64,000 nt of DNA from Ramlibacter lithotrophicus (GTDB lineage Bacteria; Pseudomonadota; Gammaproteobacteria; Burkholderiales; Burkholderiaceae_C): positions 62,001-126,000 of the forward strand of contig NZ_VTOX01000012.1 in assembly GCF_012184415.1 (NCBI RefSeq). Direction: 5' to 3'. A program made the translations under genes and the position numbers. Positions 27,986-37,069 of the stretch are shown here, piece after piece (position 1 is the stretch's first letter; each line of letters opens with the position of its first letter). Under the pieces are notes generated by a model. That model searched no databases. It worked only from the letters and a program-made list of their open reading frames with translations, and was not told where the DNA came from.

Positions 27986-28996
27986 ATGGCCGATTCGAAG
28001 CGCAGCGGCTGGTCGTTCGCCGCCGGTGTGATGGTGGGCGGCGCGGTGGCACTCTGGGCGTCGTTCGCCTGGTTGCTGCCGGCCATGGCGCCGGCCCTCG
28101 AGCCCGGCATGGCCTCATCCGGCGCGACGGCGAACGCCACCAGCCAGCTCGTCCCGTCGAATGCGGCACCGGCCAGTCGGCCCGCAGCCGGTGCGGCGCC
28201 CGCCGTGGCGGCGGCCTGTGGCGTGGAGCCGCTGCTCGCGCCCGCCAGCGCCCGTGACGGACGATTCACCCTGCAGGCGGCCGCCGGAGCCGAACCGCCG
28301 AGCGTGCGCGGCTACCTGGCCGCCGCGCGGGACGCGGCTCGGCAGGGCCGTTGGCGCGACAGCGAAGTGGCCCTGCTCGTCGCCTGCGGGCTGGCGGCCG
28401 GCAGATCGCCGCGGGTCTCGGTGCCGGTCGCGGACGTGCAATCGTTGCTGGGACAGCGGTACCTGGAAGCGGCGGAGGTCCAGCGCGACGAAACGGCGCG
28501 CGCGCTGCTGCTGGAACGGGCTGAAGGGCTGCTCGAGCAGAGCCTGCTCGCGTACACGGTGGTGCTGGGCAGCGACGCCTCCAAGAGCCGCATGGCCGCC
28601 CGGCGGGTGGCGGCCCTCGGCAAGCTGCGCGAGGGCCCGGATCGCCTTGCCCCGGCGGACGCGGACGGCGCCTGGAACGCGCCCGGAGCGCCGGCGCTGG
28701 CCACCCTGGGTGCCGGAGCGCAGCCGCCGTGGGGCGGGCCCTGGGCGCCGGGCGCCACCGAGTCCAGGAGCGCGCGCCAGCCGGCCGAGCTCATCCGGTC
28801 CGATCCGGAGTTGACCGAGCTCGAAGCCAACCTGGCACGCCTGCAGGCGCAGGCGGCGAACGTGGCGCGCGACCCGGCCGGGCTGCGGCAACGTTCGGAG
28901 CTCGCCCGCGCGCAGCGCGATGCGCAATGCCGCGACAAGCCCTGCCTGCTGCGCTGGTACGCGCAACGCAAGCGCGAGCTGTTCGCGGAGTTTTGA
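27986..28996 (+). CDS. Membrane-anchored hypothetical protein with LprI-like C-terminal motif
   Basis: A 336-residue protein with one N-terminal membrane helix (about 9-34, SFAAGVMVGGAVALWASFAWLLPAM), an Ala/Pro-rich linker, a helical middle domain (about 110-205), a second low-complexity linker containing GAQPPWGGPWAPG, and a C-terminal helix ending AQCRDKPCLLRWYAQRKREL. That Cys-x4-Cys-Leu...Tyr-x2-Arg pattern is like the end of LprI/DUF1311-type lysozyme inhibitor domains, but the rest is not recognisable. The helical middle could be a TPR/SEL1-like fold. The start ATG is at 27986. Confidence 0.65.
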   Translation: MADSKRSGWSFAAGVMVGGAVALWASFAWLLPAMAPALEPGMASSGATANATSQLVPSNAAPASRPAAGAAPAVAAACGVEPLLAPASARDGRFTLQAAAGAEPPSVRGYLAAARDAARQGRWRDSEVALLVACGLAAGRSPRVSVPVADVQSLLGQRYLEAAEVQRDETARALLLERAEGLLEQSLLAYTVVLGSDASKSRMAARRVAALGKLREGPDRLAPADADGAWNAPGAPALATLGAGAQPPWGGPWAPGATESRSARQPAELIRSDPELTELEANLARLQAQAANVARDPAGLRQRSELARAQRDAQCRDKPCLLRWYAQRKRELFAEF

Positions 28997-29032
28997 ACCC
29001 GCATCACAACGCCCCAGGTGACCGAGCCATTG

Positions 29033-29051
29033 AAAAGCCCCTTTCGGGGCT
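29033..29051 (-). terminator. Terminator of the DRDGDG-tail protein gene
   Basis: AGCCCC (29036-29041) pairs with GGGGCT (29046-29051). On the minus strand the hairpin is followed by TTTT. It is 43 bp past the stop at 29095. Confidence 0.7.
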
Positions 29052-29094
29052 CTCGTGGCGAGCCTGCGGTCGCCTCAGCGCAGCGGGACGCCGC

Positions 29095-29493
29095 TCACCA
29101 GCGCCGGTAGTCGTCCGGATACCGGTCGCGGCGGTTGCGCACGCCGTCGCCGTCGCGATCGTTGCGGCTGGCGCGGTCATGCAGGATGTAGGGCGAGGCC
29201 GGGATGGCCTGGCTGTACAGCGGTCGGCCCCAGCGGTCGGTGCCCTGGTACACGTAGCCGGACGGCGGGGTCCAGCCGCTGTTGCCGTAGTACTCGGGCG
29301 TGCCGCGCGCGGGACCGTACCCGCGCGCCGCGTCCTGCGCGGCGTAGGGATTCGGCGGCGTCTGCGGCTGCATGGGATGGTTGCGCCACGCCGAACCCGC
29401 CTGGGCCTCGGCGTCTCCACCGGACTGCGCGAACGCCGCTCCGCCGGCAGCCAGGGCCGCGGTGGCGAGCACGGAGACGAAGAGCTTGTTCAT
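29095..29493 (-). CDS. Exported hypothetical protein with DRDGDG tail
   Basis: A 132-residue secreted protein. Signal peptide about 1-22 (MNKLFVSVLATAALAAGGAAFAQ), then a Pro/Gly/Tyr-rich low-order middle (PYAAQDAARGYGPARGTPEYYGNSGW, YVYQGTDRWGRPLYSQAIP) and a C-terminal NDRDGDGVRNRRDRYPDDYRRW. The tail is nearly identical to that of the protein at 7938-8426 and forms a calcium-binding thrombospondin type 3-like loop. Its promoter region lacks the paired CGTTCA box. Function unknown. Confidence 0.72.
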   Translation of the reverse strand: MNKLFVSVLATAALAAGGAAFAQSGGDAEAQAGSAWRNHPMQPQTPPNPYAAQDAARGYGPARGTPEYYGNSGWTPPSGYVYQGTDRWGRPLYSQAIPASPYILHDRASRNDRDGDGVRNRRDRYPDDYRRW

Positions 29494-29723
29494 GGATTCT
29501 CCTTTGGCGGGACGTGGCACGTCCCCATGAAGCCATTGAACAGCGGCGCGGTGTCCGGGTCATGTCGAGGCGGTACCGAATCCATGTCGGACGGTTACAG
29601 CAGGTAGCGTCAGGCCGATCAGCCCGGCCATGTGCCATGGCGCCGCGGCCGCCCTGAAAGCTGACTGACAGGCGCGGGGAATATCCTGCTGCCACTGCCG
29701 GGCTCCGGCTGCGAGGACTCCCC

Positions 29724-30704
29724 ATGCCCCACACGAGAAGAACCTTCCTGGGCGCCGCAGGCGCCTGCGCCATGGGCGGCCTGTTGCCGGCGCGCGCGTT
29801 CGCGCAGGCGTGGCCCACCAAGCCGATCCGCTTCGTCGTGCCGTTCGCGCCAGGCGGCAGCTCGGAGATCATTGCGCGCTCGGCGGCGGTGGAGATGGCC
29901 AAGACGCTCGGGCAGAACGTCTTCGTGGACAACAAGCCGGGCGCCTCCGGGAACATCGCCATGGCCGAAGTGGCGCGCGCAACCGACCAGCACACGATCA
30001 TCCTGGGGCACATCGGCACCCTGGCCGTGAACCCCTACATGTTCGACAGGCTGCCGTACGACGTGAACCGGGACTTCCGGCCGGTGAGCCTCCTGGCGAA
30101 GGTGCCGAGCCTGTACGTGGTGAACCCGGGCGTGCCGGCGAAGAACCTGGCCGAGTTCATCGCCATGGCAAAGGCCAGGCCCGGCATGATGAACTACGGA
30201 TCGGCCGGCAACGGCAGCGCCGGCCACCTGGCCATGGAATACCTGAAGATGACGGCGAACATCTTCATCACGCACATTCCCTACAAGGGCACCGGCCCGC
30301 AACTGACCGACCTGCTCGCCGGACGGCTCGAAGCGGCTTCGGTGGGGGCGTCGGCCATCCTGCAGCACATCAAGGCCGGCAAGCTGCGTTGCATTGCAAC
30401 CGGCTCGGCGCAGCGCCTGCCGCAGCTTCCGGACGTGCCGACCGTCGCCGAGCAAGGTTTCCCGGGCTTCGAGATGACGCAGTGGTACGGGATCCTGGCG
30501 CCGGCGTCGATGGCTCAGGCCAGCATCGACCGCCTCGCGGGCGACGCGCAGACCGCCATGAAGTCGCATGCCGCGCTGGAACGCCTGAACCTGGATGCCG
30601 CGCAGTCGGTTGGCGGCAGCCCGGCACAGTTCGTCCAGTTCATCGGCCAGGAACAGAAGCGCTGGAAGCAGGTCGTCGAACGGGCCAGGATCAAGGCCGA
30701 GTAA
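29724..30704 (+). CDS. Bug/TctC-family periplasmic solute receptor (second copy)
   Basis: A 326-residue receptor with a twin-arginine-like signal (MPHTRRTFLGAAGACAMGGLL, cleavage near AFAQ), then RFVVPFAPGGSSEIIARSAA, VDNKPGASGNIAMAEVA, NYGSAGNGSAGHLAMEYLK and QWYGILAPASM. It differs clearly from the copy at 12622-13599, so the ligands probably differ. No TctAB genes are next to it. It is a single gene that ends at a hairpin shared with the desaturase gene. Confidence 0.9.
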   Translation: MPHTRRTFLGAAGACAMGGLLPARAFAQAWPTKPIRFVVPFAPGGSSEIIARSAAVEMAKTLGQNVFVDNKPGASGNIAMAEVARATDQHTIILGHIGTLAVNPYMFDRLPYDVNRDFRPVSLLAKVPSLYVVNPGVPAKNLAEFIAMAKARPGMMNYGSAGNGSAGHLAMEYLKMTANIFITHIPYKGTGPQLTDLLAGRLEAASVGASAILQHIKAGKLRCIATGSAQRLPQLPDVPTVAEQGFPGFEMTQWYGILAPASMAQASIDRLAGDAQTAMKSHAALERLNLDAAQSVGGSPAQFVQFIGQEQKRWKQVVERARIKAE

Positions 30705-30711
30705 ACGACGC

Positions 30712-30734
30712 TCGCGCGGCGCAGCGCCGCGCGA
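30712..30734. terminator. Bidirectional hairpin between convergent genes
   Basis: A 10-bp perfect stem (TCGCGCGGCG with CGCCGCGCGA) has loop CAG, between the Bug receptor stop at 30704 and the desaturase stop at 30742. No T-run, so termination strength is uncertain. Confidence 0.55.
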
Positions 30735-30741
30735 TTGCCGC

Positions 30742-31956
30742 TCAGGCGTGCGCCGCGCGCAGCTTCAGGGCGAATTGCTGCAGCGCCACGATTCCGCTTT
30801 CCTCGGCGCGGCGGCACCAGGCCTGCAACTCGGCCGTGAGCTGCTCGCGCGAGTGGTTCGTGTTGAGCCACATCTGCCGCAGTTCCTCGCGCATGGTGAC
30901 CATCTGGTCCAGGACCGGATGGGCGGCGCGCGCCTGTGCCAGCTGGGGCTTCGCCGACGCCGGCACGCGCTCCTCGTCCCGGTGCAACCAGCGCTTGGCG
31001 GCCTCCAACGGCGAGAGGTCGGCGCCCTTTCCCTTGAGCACGGCGATTTCTGCCTTGCACACACGCCGCATCTCGCGGCCGTAGCGCGCCATCACCTCGT
31101 AGCGGTTGGCGATCAGCGCCTCCAGCGTCTTCTCGTCGGCGACCGGCCGGATCTCGCCCAGGCGCAGCTTGGGCGGCACCTTCTTGACCGTCGCCCAGCC
31201 GATGCGGCTCATCAGCGAGATGTAGACCCAGCCGAGGTCGAACTCGTACTTCTTGACGGCGAACTTGGCGGACGTCGGGTACGTGTGGTGGTTGTTGTGC
31301 AGTTCCTCGCCGCCGATGATCAGGCCCCAGGGCGAGATGTTGGTGCTGGCGTCGGGCGCCTCGAAGTTGCGGTAGCCCCAGTAATGCGCGATGCCGTTGA
31401 TGATGCCGGCCGCCGTCACCGGGATCCAGGCCATCTGCACGGCCCACACGGCCAGCCCCGCGGCGCCGAACAGCGCCACGTTCAGGATCAGCATCAGGCC
31501 CACGCCCTGCCAGCTGAACCGTGAGTACAGGTTGCGCTCGATCCAGTCGTTGGGCGTGCCATGGCCGAACTTGGCCAGGGTCTCCAGGTTCTTCGCCTCG
31601 GCGCGGTACAGCTCCGAACCCTTCCAGAAGACGGTGTCGATGCCGCGCGTCTGCGGGCTGTGCGGATCGTCCGGCGTCTCGCACCGGGCGTGGTGCTTGC
31701 GGTGGATGGCGACCCATTCCCTGGTCACCATGCCGGTGCTGAGCCACAGCCAGAAGCGGAAGAAATGCGCGGGAACGCGGTGCAGGTCCAGCGCGCGGTG
31801 CGCCTGGCTGCGGTGCAGGAAGATCGTGACGCTGGCGATCGTGATGTGCGTCGTCACCAGCGTGTAGACGACGATCTGCCACCAGGACAGGTTCCACAGG
31901 CCGTTGGCGAGCCAGTCAACTGCCGCGTTCAGCACGGCCCAATCGGGGAGCAACAT
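30742..31956 (-). CDS. Membrane acyl-CoA/acyl-lipid fatty acid desaturase
   Basis: A 404-residue diiron desaturase that puts double bonds into fatty acyl chains, most likely delta-9. It has three His boxes: HRSQAH (48-53), HRKHH (85-89) and HNNHH (220-224). These lie between hydrophobic segments (about 28-48, 65-78, 150-190) as in the stearoyl-CoA desaturase family. A C-terminal cytosolic extension of about 130 residues is helical. It is a single gene with its start ATG at 31956. Confidence 0.92.
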   Translation of the reverse strand: MLLPDWAVLNAAVDWLANGLWNLSWWQIVVYTLVTTHITIASVTIFLHRSQAHRALDLHRVPAHFFRFWLWLSTGMVTREWVAIHRKHHARCETPDDPHSPQTRGIDTVFWKGSELYRAEAKNLETLAKFGHGTPNDWIERNLYSRFSWQGVGLMLILNVALFGAAGLAVWAVQMAWIPVTAAGIINGIAHYWGYRNFEAPDASTNISPWGLIIGGEELHNNHHTYPTSAKFAVKKYEFDLGWVYISLMSRIGWATVKKVPPKLRLGEIRPVADEKTLEALIANRYEVMARYGREMRRVCKAEIAVLKGKGADLSPLEAAKRWLHRDEERVPASAKPQLAQARAAHPVLDQMVTMREELRQMWLNTNHSREQLTAELQAWCRRAEESGIVALQQFALKLRAAHA

Positions 31957-32069
31957 TGTCGGGGGATTTCCTTCCTGAAGATGCGGGCCGAAAGGCCCAG
32001 CAAGCTAGGAGGGATTCTAGGCAGGAAGGTTCAATCCTGCTCGCGCCGGGACACTCGCTCGGGAAGGGT

Positions 32070-33341
32070 TTACGCGCGGGTCCACGCGGCCGCGAAGAAG
32101 CCGTCGGTGGCATGCCGGTGCGGCCACAGCCGAAGGTACTGCTGCCCGCCCTCGCCCCCGCTGCACAGGGTGGCGGCTTGCTCCACCTTCAACTGCGCCA
32201 GCAACTCGCCGACGGCCACCGGCTGGAACTGCGGCTGCGCCGCCCCGAACGCGGCGGCGATCTCCTCGTTCTCCTGCGGCAGGACGCTGCAAGTGGCATA
32301 GACCAGGCGACCGCCCGGCTTGAGCAGCCGAGCGGCGCTGGCCAGGATCGCGGCCTGCTTGACGGCCATCTCCTGCACCGACTGCATGGACTGCCGCCAC
32401 TTGAGGTCCGGATTGCGGCGCAAGGTGCCCAGGCCCGAGCACGGCGCGTCGACGATCACCCGGTCGATCTTGCCGGCCAGACGCTTGATGCGCTCGTCGC
32501 GCTCGTGCGCGATGGCCGCCGGATGGACGTTCGACAGCTTGCTGCGGGCCAACCGCGGCTTGAGCGCGTCCAGCCGGTGGGCCGACGTGTCGAACGCGTA
32601 GAGGCGGCCGGTGTTGCGCATGCCGGCGCCGATCGCCAGCGTCTTGCCGCCGGCGCCCGCGCAGAAGTCGACCACCATCTCGCCACGCCTGGCGTCCAGC
32701 AGCAGCGCCAGCAGTTGCGACCCCTCGTCCTGGACCTCGATGGCCCCGCGCGCGAAGGCGTCGAGCTTGTTGACGGCCGGCTTGCCGTCCACCCGCAACC
32801 CCCACGGCGAATACGGCGTCGGCCGCGCGGCCAGGCCGGCGAGCTTCAGTTCCTGCCGCACGTCGTCGCGCTTGTCGGTCAGCGTGTTCACGCGCAGATC
32901 GAGTGGCGCCGGCTGGTTGAGGCTTTCCGCCAGGGCCCAGAACTCGCCGCCCAGTTGCTCCTTGAGCGGCTGGGCGAGCCAGTCCGGCAGGTTGTGGCGA
33001 TGGCGCTCGAGGAGATCGTCGGGATCGATCTTGTCGCACTGGTCGAGCCAGTTCTTCTCCTGCTCGGTCAGCGCGCTCTTGAGGAAATCGCGTGGCCCGT
33101 TGAACCCGAGGATGGCCAGGCGCCGCTCCTTCGGCCCGCTGCCCGATGGCGCGAGGTGGTCGAACAGGAGCTTGCGGCGCAGCACCGTGTAGACGGTTTC
33201 GGCGAGGGTCGCCCGCTCGCGCGGGCCGAGCGAACGGTTGTCGCGAAAGTAGCGGGACACCACCGCGTCGGCGGGGTGGTCGAACTTCAGGGTGAGCTTG
33301 ACGAGCTCGGCACAGGCGTCGAGCAGGGCTTTGGGATGCAT
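32070..33341 (-). CDS. RsmB/NOP-family SAM-dependent RNA cytosine-C5 methyltransferase
   Basis: A 423-residue RNA methyltransferase. The SAM site is [16 protein letters not shown], the proton-donor/catalytic pair is [18 protein letters not shown] and the second catalytic Cys is in [13 protein letters not shown], so both Cys of the m5C family are present. The N-terminal 130 residues are helical and could be a shortened NusB-like domain. It may modify 16S rRNA as RsmB does, but the substrate is not certain. It lies 40 bp downstream of purN on the same strand. Confidence 0.88.
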   Translation of the reverse strand: MHPKALLDACAELVKLTLKFDHPADAVVSRYFRDNRSLGPRERATLAETVYTVLRRKLLFDHLAPSGSGPKERRLAILGFNGPRDFLKSALTEQEKNWLDQCDKIDPDDLLERHRHNLPDWLAQPLKEQLGGEFWALAESLNQPAPLDLRVNTLTDKRDDVRQELKLAGLAARPTPYSPWGLRVDGKPAVNKLDAFARGAIEVQDEGSQLLALLLDARRGEMVVDFCAGAGGKTLAIGAGMRNTGRLYAFDTSAHRLDALKPRLARSKLSNVHPAAIAHERDERIKRLAGKIDRVIVDAPCSGLGTLRRNPDLKWRQSMQSVQEMAVKQAAILASAARLLKPGGRLVYATCSVLPQENEEIAAAFGAAQPQFQPVAVGELLAQLKVEQAATLCSGGEGGQQYLRLWPHRHATDGFFAAAWTRA

Positions 33342-33381
33342 GGGCGCGATTGTCCCATTGCGGCCCGATGCCGGGCGGGCT

Positions 33382-33963
33382 TCAGGCCGTGGCCAGCAGG
33401 CGCGCGATCGCGCGCGGGTAGATCAGGTGTTCCTGCGTCAGCACCCGTGCGGCGAGCGACTCGGGCGTGTCGTCCGGCAGCACCGGCACCACGGCCTGTT
33501 CCAGGATCGGCCCGAAGTCGAGCTCCGCCGTCACCTGGTGCACCGTCGCTCCCGAGAAACGGCAGCCCATCTCGATCGCGCGCCGGTGCGTGTGCAGCCC
33601 GGGAAAGGCCGGCAGCAGCGAGGGATGGATGTTGAGCAGCCGGCCTTCGTAGCGCTGCACGAAGCCGGCCGTGAGGATGCGCATGAAGCCGGCCAGCACC
33701 ACCAGCGCCGGCTGGTGCCGGTCGACGACGCTGGCCAGTTCAGCGTCGAAGGCTTCCCGGCTGGCGAACTGCTTGTGATCGAGCACCTCGGTGGCGATCC
33801 GGTGCTCGCGCGCGAAGGCGAGGCCGCCGGCATCCGCGCGATTGCTGATCACCGCGGCCACCGCGGCCCCGTGGCGCTCCCGCCAGCCCTCGCGCTGGGC
33901 CGCCCGCACGATGGCGGCCATGTTGGAGCCCCCGCCGGAGATCAGAATGACGATCTTCTTCAT
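33382..33963 (-). CDS. purN: Phosphoribosylglycinamide formyltransferase
   Basis: GAR transformylase (193 residues), third step of purine synthesis, using 10-formyl-THF. It has [14 protein letters not shown], the catalytic block [23 protein letters not shown] (Asn and His) and [19 protein letters not shown] (catalytic Asp). The ATG at 33963 is followed across 21 bp by the divergent yceH. Confidence 0.95.
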   Translation of the reverse strand: MKKIVILISGGGSNMAAIVRAAQREGWRERHGAAVAAVISNRADAGGLAFAREHRIATEVLDHKQFASREAFDAELASVVDRHQPALVVLAGFMRILTAGFVQRYEGRLLNIHPSLLPAFPGLHTHRRAIEMGCRFSGATVHQVTAELDFGPILEQAVVPVLPDDTPESLAARVLTQEHLIYPRAIARLLATA

Positions 33964-33984
33964 GTCCGCCGGATTATCCCAGCC

Positions 33985-34650
33985 ATGCGCCTGCCTTCCC
34001 TCGCCCCCATCGAAGCCCGCGTGCTCGGCACGCTGATGGAAAAAGCCCGCACCGTCCCCGACAGCTATCCGCTGACGCTGAACGCCGTCGTCGCCGGCTG
34101 CAACCAGAAGACCAGCCGCGATCCGCTGATGAACGTCGGCGACGCGCAGGCGCAGGAGGCGCTGGACTCGCTCAAGGCGCTGACGCTGGTGTTCGAATCC
34201 AGCGGCGGCCGCGTCGCGCGCTGGGAACACAACTTCCAGCGCGCGGTCGGCGTGCCGGAGCAGTCGGCCGTGCTGCTCGGGCTGCTGATGCTGCGCGGGC
34301 CGCAGACGGCGGGCGAGCTGCGCATCAACAGCGAGCGCTGGTACCGCTTCGCCGACATCTCGTCGGTGGAGGCGTTCCTGGAAGAGCTGCGCGATCGCCC
34401 GGAGGAGAAAGGCGGCCCGCTGGTCGTGCTGCTGCCGCGCGCGCCCGGCATGCGCGAGCAGCGCTGGGCCCACCTGCTGTGCGGGCCGGTCGCGGTGGAG
34501 CAGGCTTCAGCCGCCGCGGCGCACGACATGCCACGCGATGCACTGGAGAGCCGCGTCGCCGCGCTCGAAAATGAAGTGGCCGCCCTGCGTTCTGCACTGC
34601 AAGACGTGCGCGAACAACTCGGTTTGTCGCAACCCGGACAAGCTGCCTAG
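33985..34650 (+). CDS. yceH: YceH family protein (DUF480)
   Basis: A 221-residue protein with two winged-helix domains: [42 protein letters not shown] and [24 protein letters not shown]-terminal coiled coil ([20 protein letters not shown]) ends it. It is a conserved family of unknown role. The start ATG gives [10 protein letters not shown]. Confidence 0.92.
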   Translation: MRLPSLAPIEARVLGTLMEKARTVPDSYPLTLNAVVAGCNQKTSRDPLMNVGDAQAQEALDSLKALTLVFESSGGRVARWEHNFQRAVGVPEQSAVLLGLLMLRGPQTAGELRINSERWYRFADISSVEAFLEELRDRPEEKGGPLVVLLPRAPGMREQRWAHLLCGPVAVEQASAAAAHDMPRDALESRVAALENEVAALRSALQDVREQLGLSQPGQAA

Positions 34651-34692
34651 TCCCTCGACAGACATAATCGCGGCAACGTTTCGGAGAGTTCC

Positions 34693-35871
34693 ATGGATCT
34701 TGCGTTTACCCCCGAAGAGCAGCAGTTTCGCCAGGACATCCGCGCCTGGGTGCGCGAGAACCTGCCCCCCGAGATCTCGCACAAGGTGCACAACGCGCTG
34801 CGCCTCACGCGTGAGGACATGCAGCGCTGGGCGAAGATCCTCGGCAAGAAAGGCTGGCTCGGCTACGGCTGGCCCAAGGAGTTCGGCGGCCCGGGCTGGA
34901 ATGCCGTGCAGCGGCACCTGTTCGAGGAGGAGTGCGCGCTGGCCGGCGCGCCGCGCATCGTCCCGTTCGGCCCGGTGATGGTGGCGCCCGTCATCATGAC
35001 CTTCGGCAACGCGGAACAGCAGAAGCGCTTCCTGCCCGGCATCGCCAGCGGTGAAGTGTGGTGGAGCCAGGGCTACAGCGAGCCGGGCGCCGGCTCCGAC
35101 CTGGCGTCGCTGAAGTGCCGGGCGGAGCGCCAGGGCGACAAGTACATCGTCAACGGCCAGAAGACCTGGACCACGCTGGCGCAGCACGGGGAATGGATCT
35201 TCTGCCTGGTGCGCACCAGCACCGAAGGCAAGCCGCAGACCGGCATCTCGTTCCTGCTGATCGACATGAAGTCGCCGGGCGTCAGCGTGCGGCCGATCTA
35301 CATGCTCGACGGCGAGCCCGAGGTCAACGAGGTGTTCTTCGACAACGTCGAGGTGCCCGCCGAGAACCTGATCGGCGAGGAGAACAAGGGCTGGACCTAC
35401 GCCAAGCACCTGCTGTCGCACGAACGCACCAACATCGCCGACGTGAACCGCGCCAAGCGCGAGCTCGAGCGCCTCAAGCGCATCGCGAAGTCGGAGAAAG
35501 TGTGGGACGACCAGCGCTTCCGCGACGAGGTCGCCAAGCTCGAAGTGGAAGTGGTGGCGCTGGAAATGCTGGTGCTGCGCGTGCTGTCGGCGCAGCAGTC
35601 GGGCAAGAACTCGCTGGACATCGCCGGCCTGCTGAAGATCCGCGGCAGCGAGATCCAGCAGCGCTACTCCGAGCTGATGATGCTGGCCGCGGGCCCGTAC
35701 TCGCTGCCGTGGATCCGTGAGGCAATGGATGCCGGCTGGCAAGGCGAGTTCGTCGGCGCGCCGTACATCGCGCCGCTGGCGGCGACCTACTTCAACATGC
35801 GCAAGACGACGATCTACGGCGGCAGCAACGAGGTGCAGCGGACGATCGTGTCGCAGACCGTTCTCGGCTGA
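34693..35871 (+). CDS. Acyl-CoA dehydrogenase, PimC-like (large subunit)
   Basis: FAD-linked acyl-CoA dehydrogenase (392 residues). Conserved blocks are GWPKEFGGPGWN, QGYSEPGAGSDLASLKCRAER, NGQKTWTTLAQHGEWIFCLVRT and the C-terminal IYGGSNEVQRTIVSQTVLG. Together with the next gene it resembles the pimeloyl-CoA dehydrogenase pair PimC/PimD, which act as large and small subunits on dicarboxylic or long-chain acyl-CoA. The substrate is inferred. Spacing to the second gene is 60 nt, so the two are likely one operon. Confidence 0.9.
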   Translation: MDLAFTPEEQQFRQDIRAWVRENLPPEISHKVHNALRLTREDMQRWAKILGKKGWLGYGWPKEFGGPGWNAVQRHLFEEECALAGAPRIVPFGPVMVAPVIMTFGNAEQQKRFLPGIASGEVWWSQGYSEPGAGSDLASLKCRAERQGDKYIVNGQKTWTTLAQHGEWIFCLVRTSTEGKPQTGISFLLIDMKSPGVSVRPIYMLDGEPEVNEVFFDNVEVPAENLIGEENKGWTYAKHLLSHERTNIADVNRAKRELERLKRIAKSEKVWDDQRFRDEVAKLEVEVVALEMLVLRVLSAQQSGKNSLDIAGLLKIRGSEIQQRYSELMMLAAGPYSLPWIREAMDAGWQGEFVGAPYIAPLAATYFNMRKTTIYGGSNEVQRTIVSQTVLG

Positions 35872-35931
35872 TCAACCCAACATCCGTACGCGCAAGCCGC
35901 ATTGATCTTTCCTCACCACAGAGGCAGCAAC

Positions 35932-37047
35932 ATGGATTTCAACTTCACCGACGACCAGGACCAGCTGCGAGACGCCGTCCGCAAGTGGGTCGACAAGGGC
36001 TACGACTTCGAGCGCCGCCGCGCGATCGTGAAGGCCGGCGGCTTCGACCGCGGCGTCTACGGCGAACTGGCCGAACTGGGCCTGGCGGGCCTGTACATCT
36101 CCGAGGACCACGGCGGCATGGGCATGGGCCCGGTCGAGGGCATGGTGGTGATGGAGGAACTCGGCCGCGGCATCGTGCTCGAGCCGCTCGGCCAGACGCT
36201 GATCGCCAGCGGCATCATCGGCGGTTACGCCCCCGACGCGGTCAAGTCGGCGTGGCTGCCGAAGATCGCGAGCGGCGAGGCCCTGGTGGTGCTGGCCCAC
36301 ACCGAGCGGGCGGCGCGCTACAAGCTCGACGTCTGCGAGACCCGCGCCGGCCGCAGCGGCGAGGCCTGGAGCATCACCGGCGCCAAGAGCACCGTGCCGG
36401 CCGGCGACCAGGCCGAGGCTTTCCTGGTTCCGGCGCTGGCCGACGGCAAGATGGCGCTGTTCCTGGTGGAGCGCAGTGCCGCCGGCGTGCAGGCGCGCGG
36501 CTACGGCACGATGGAAGGTGGTCGCGCCGCCGAAGTGACGTTCGCCTCGTCCCCCGCCACCCTGGTCTCGCAGGACGGCCTCGCCGCCCTGGAGCACGCC
36601 GTCGACATCGGCATCGCGGCGAGCTGCGCCGAAGCGGTGGGCGTCCTCGACAAGACCATGGACGTGACGGCGGAATACCTCAACACGCGCAAGCAGTTCG
36701 GCGTGCCCCTCGCCACCTTCCAGGCCCTGCGCCATCGGATGGCCGACATGAAGATGCAGCAGGAGCTCGCGCGCTCGATGAGCTATTACGCGTCGCTCAA
36801 GCTCAATGCCCCGCCGGAGGAGCGCCGCCGGGCGATGGCCCGCGCCAAGTACCAGCTCGGGGTGTCCATGCGCTTCGTCGGCCAGAACTCGGTGCAGCTG
36901 CACGGCGGCATCGGCGTCACGGACGAATACATCGGCAGCCACTACTTCAAGAAGCTGACGCAGCTGGAACTGAGCTTCGGCGACACGCTGCACCACCTGG
37001 GCGAGGTGTCCGCGCGGATGCAGGAGACGGCCGGCGTCTTCGCCTGA
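35932..37047 (+). CDS. Acyl-CoA dehydrogenase, PimD-like (small subunit)
   Basis: Second acyl-CoA dehydrogenase (371 residues), divergent from the first. It has GLYISEDHGGMGMGPVEGMVVMEELGRG, LAHTERAARYKLD in place of the classical FAD-contact block, and the C-terminal flavin/acyl site VQLHGGIGVTDEYIGSHYFKKLT. It fits PimD-like subunits that need the large partner. The start is the ATG at 35932 (MDFNFTDDQ). Confidence 0.9.
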   Translation: MDFNFTDDQDQLRDAVRKWVDKGYDFERRRAIVKAGGFDRGVYGELAELGLAGLYISEDHGGMGMGPVEGMVVMEELGRGIVLEPLGQTLIASGIIGGYAPDAVKSAWLPKIASGEALVVLAHTERAARYKLDVCETRAGRSGEAWSITGAKSTVPAGDQAEAFLVPALADGKMALFLVERSAAGVQARGYGTMEGGRAAEVTFASSPATLVSQDGLAALEHAVDIGIAASCAEAVGVLDKTMDVTAEYLNTRKQFGVPLATFQALRHRMADMKMQQELARSMSYYASLKLNAPPEERRRAMARAKYQLGVSMRFVGQNSVQLHGGIGVTDEYIGSHYFKKLTQLELSFGDTLHHLGEVSARMQETAGVFA

Positions 37048-37052
37048 ACCCC

Positions 37053-37069
37053 GAGGGGCCCGGCCCCTC
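37053..37069. terminator. Hairpin between convergent genes
   Basis: GAGGGGC and GCCCCTC with a 3-nt loop overlap the HNH gene stop codon and lie just past the PimD-like stop. No T-run is present. Confidence 0.4.

Noticed and set aside
29505..29523. TGGCACG near 29514 as a second sigma-54 promoter
   Set aside because: The -12 block at the required spacing is CATG, without the conserved GC; the sequence is part of a short palindrome GGACGT-GGC-ACGTCC.
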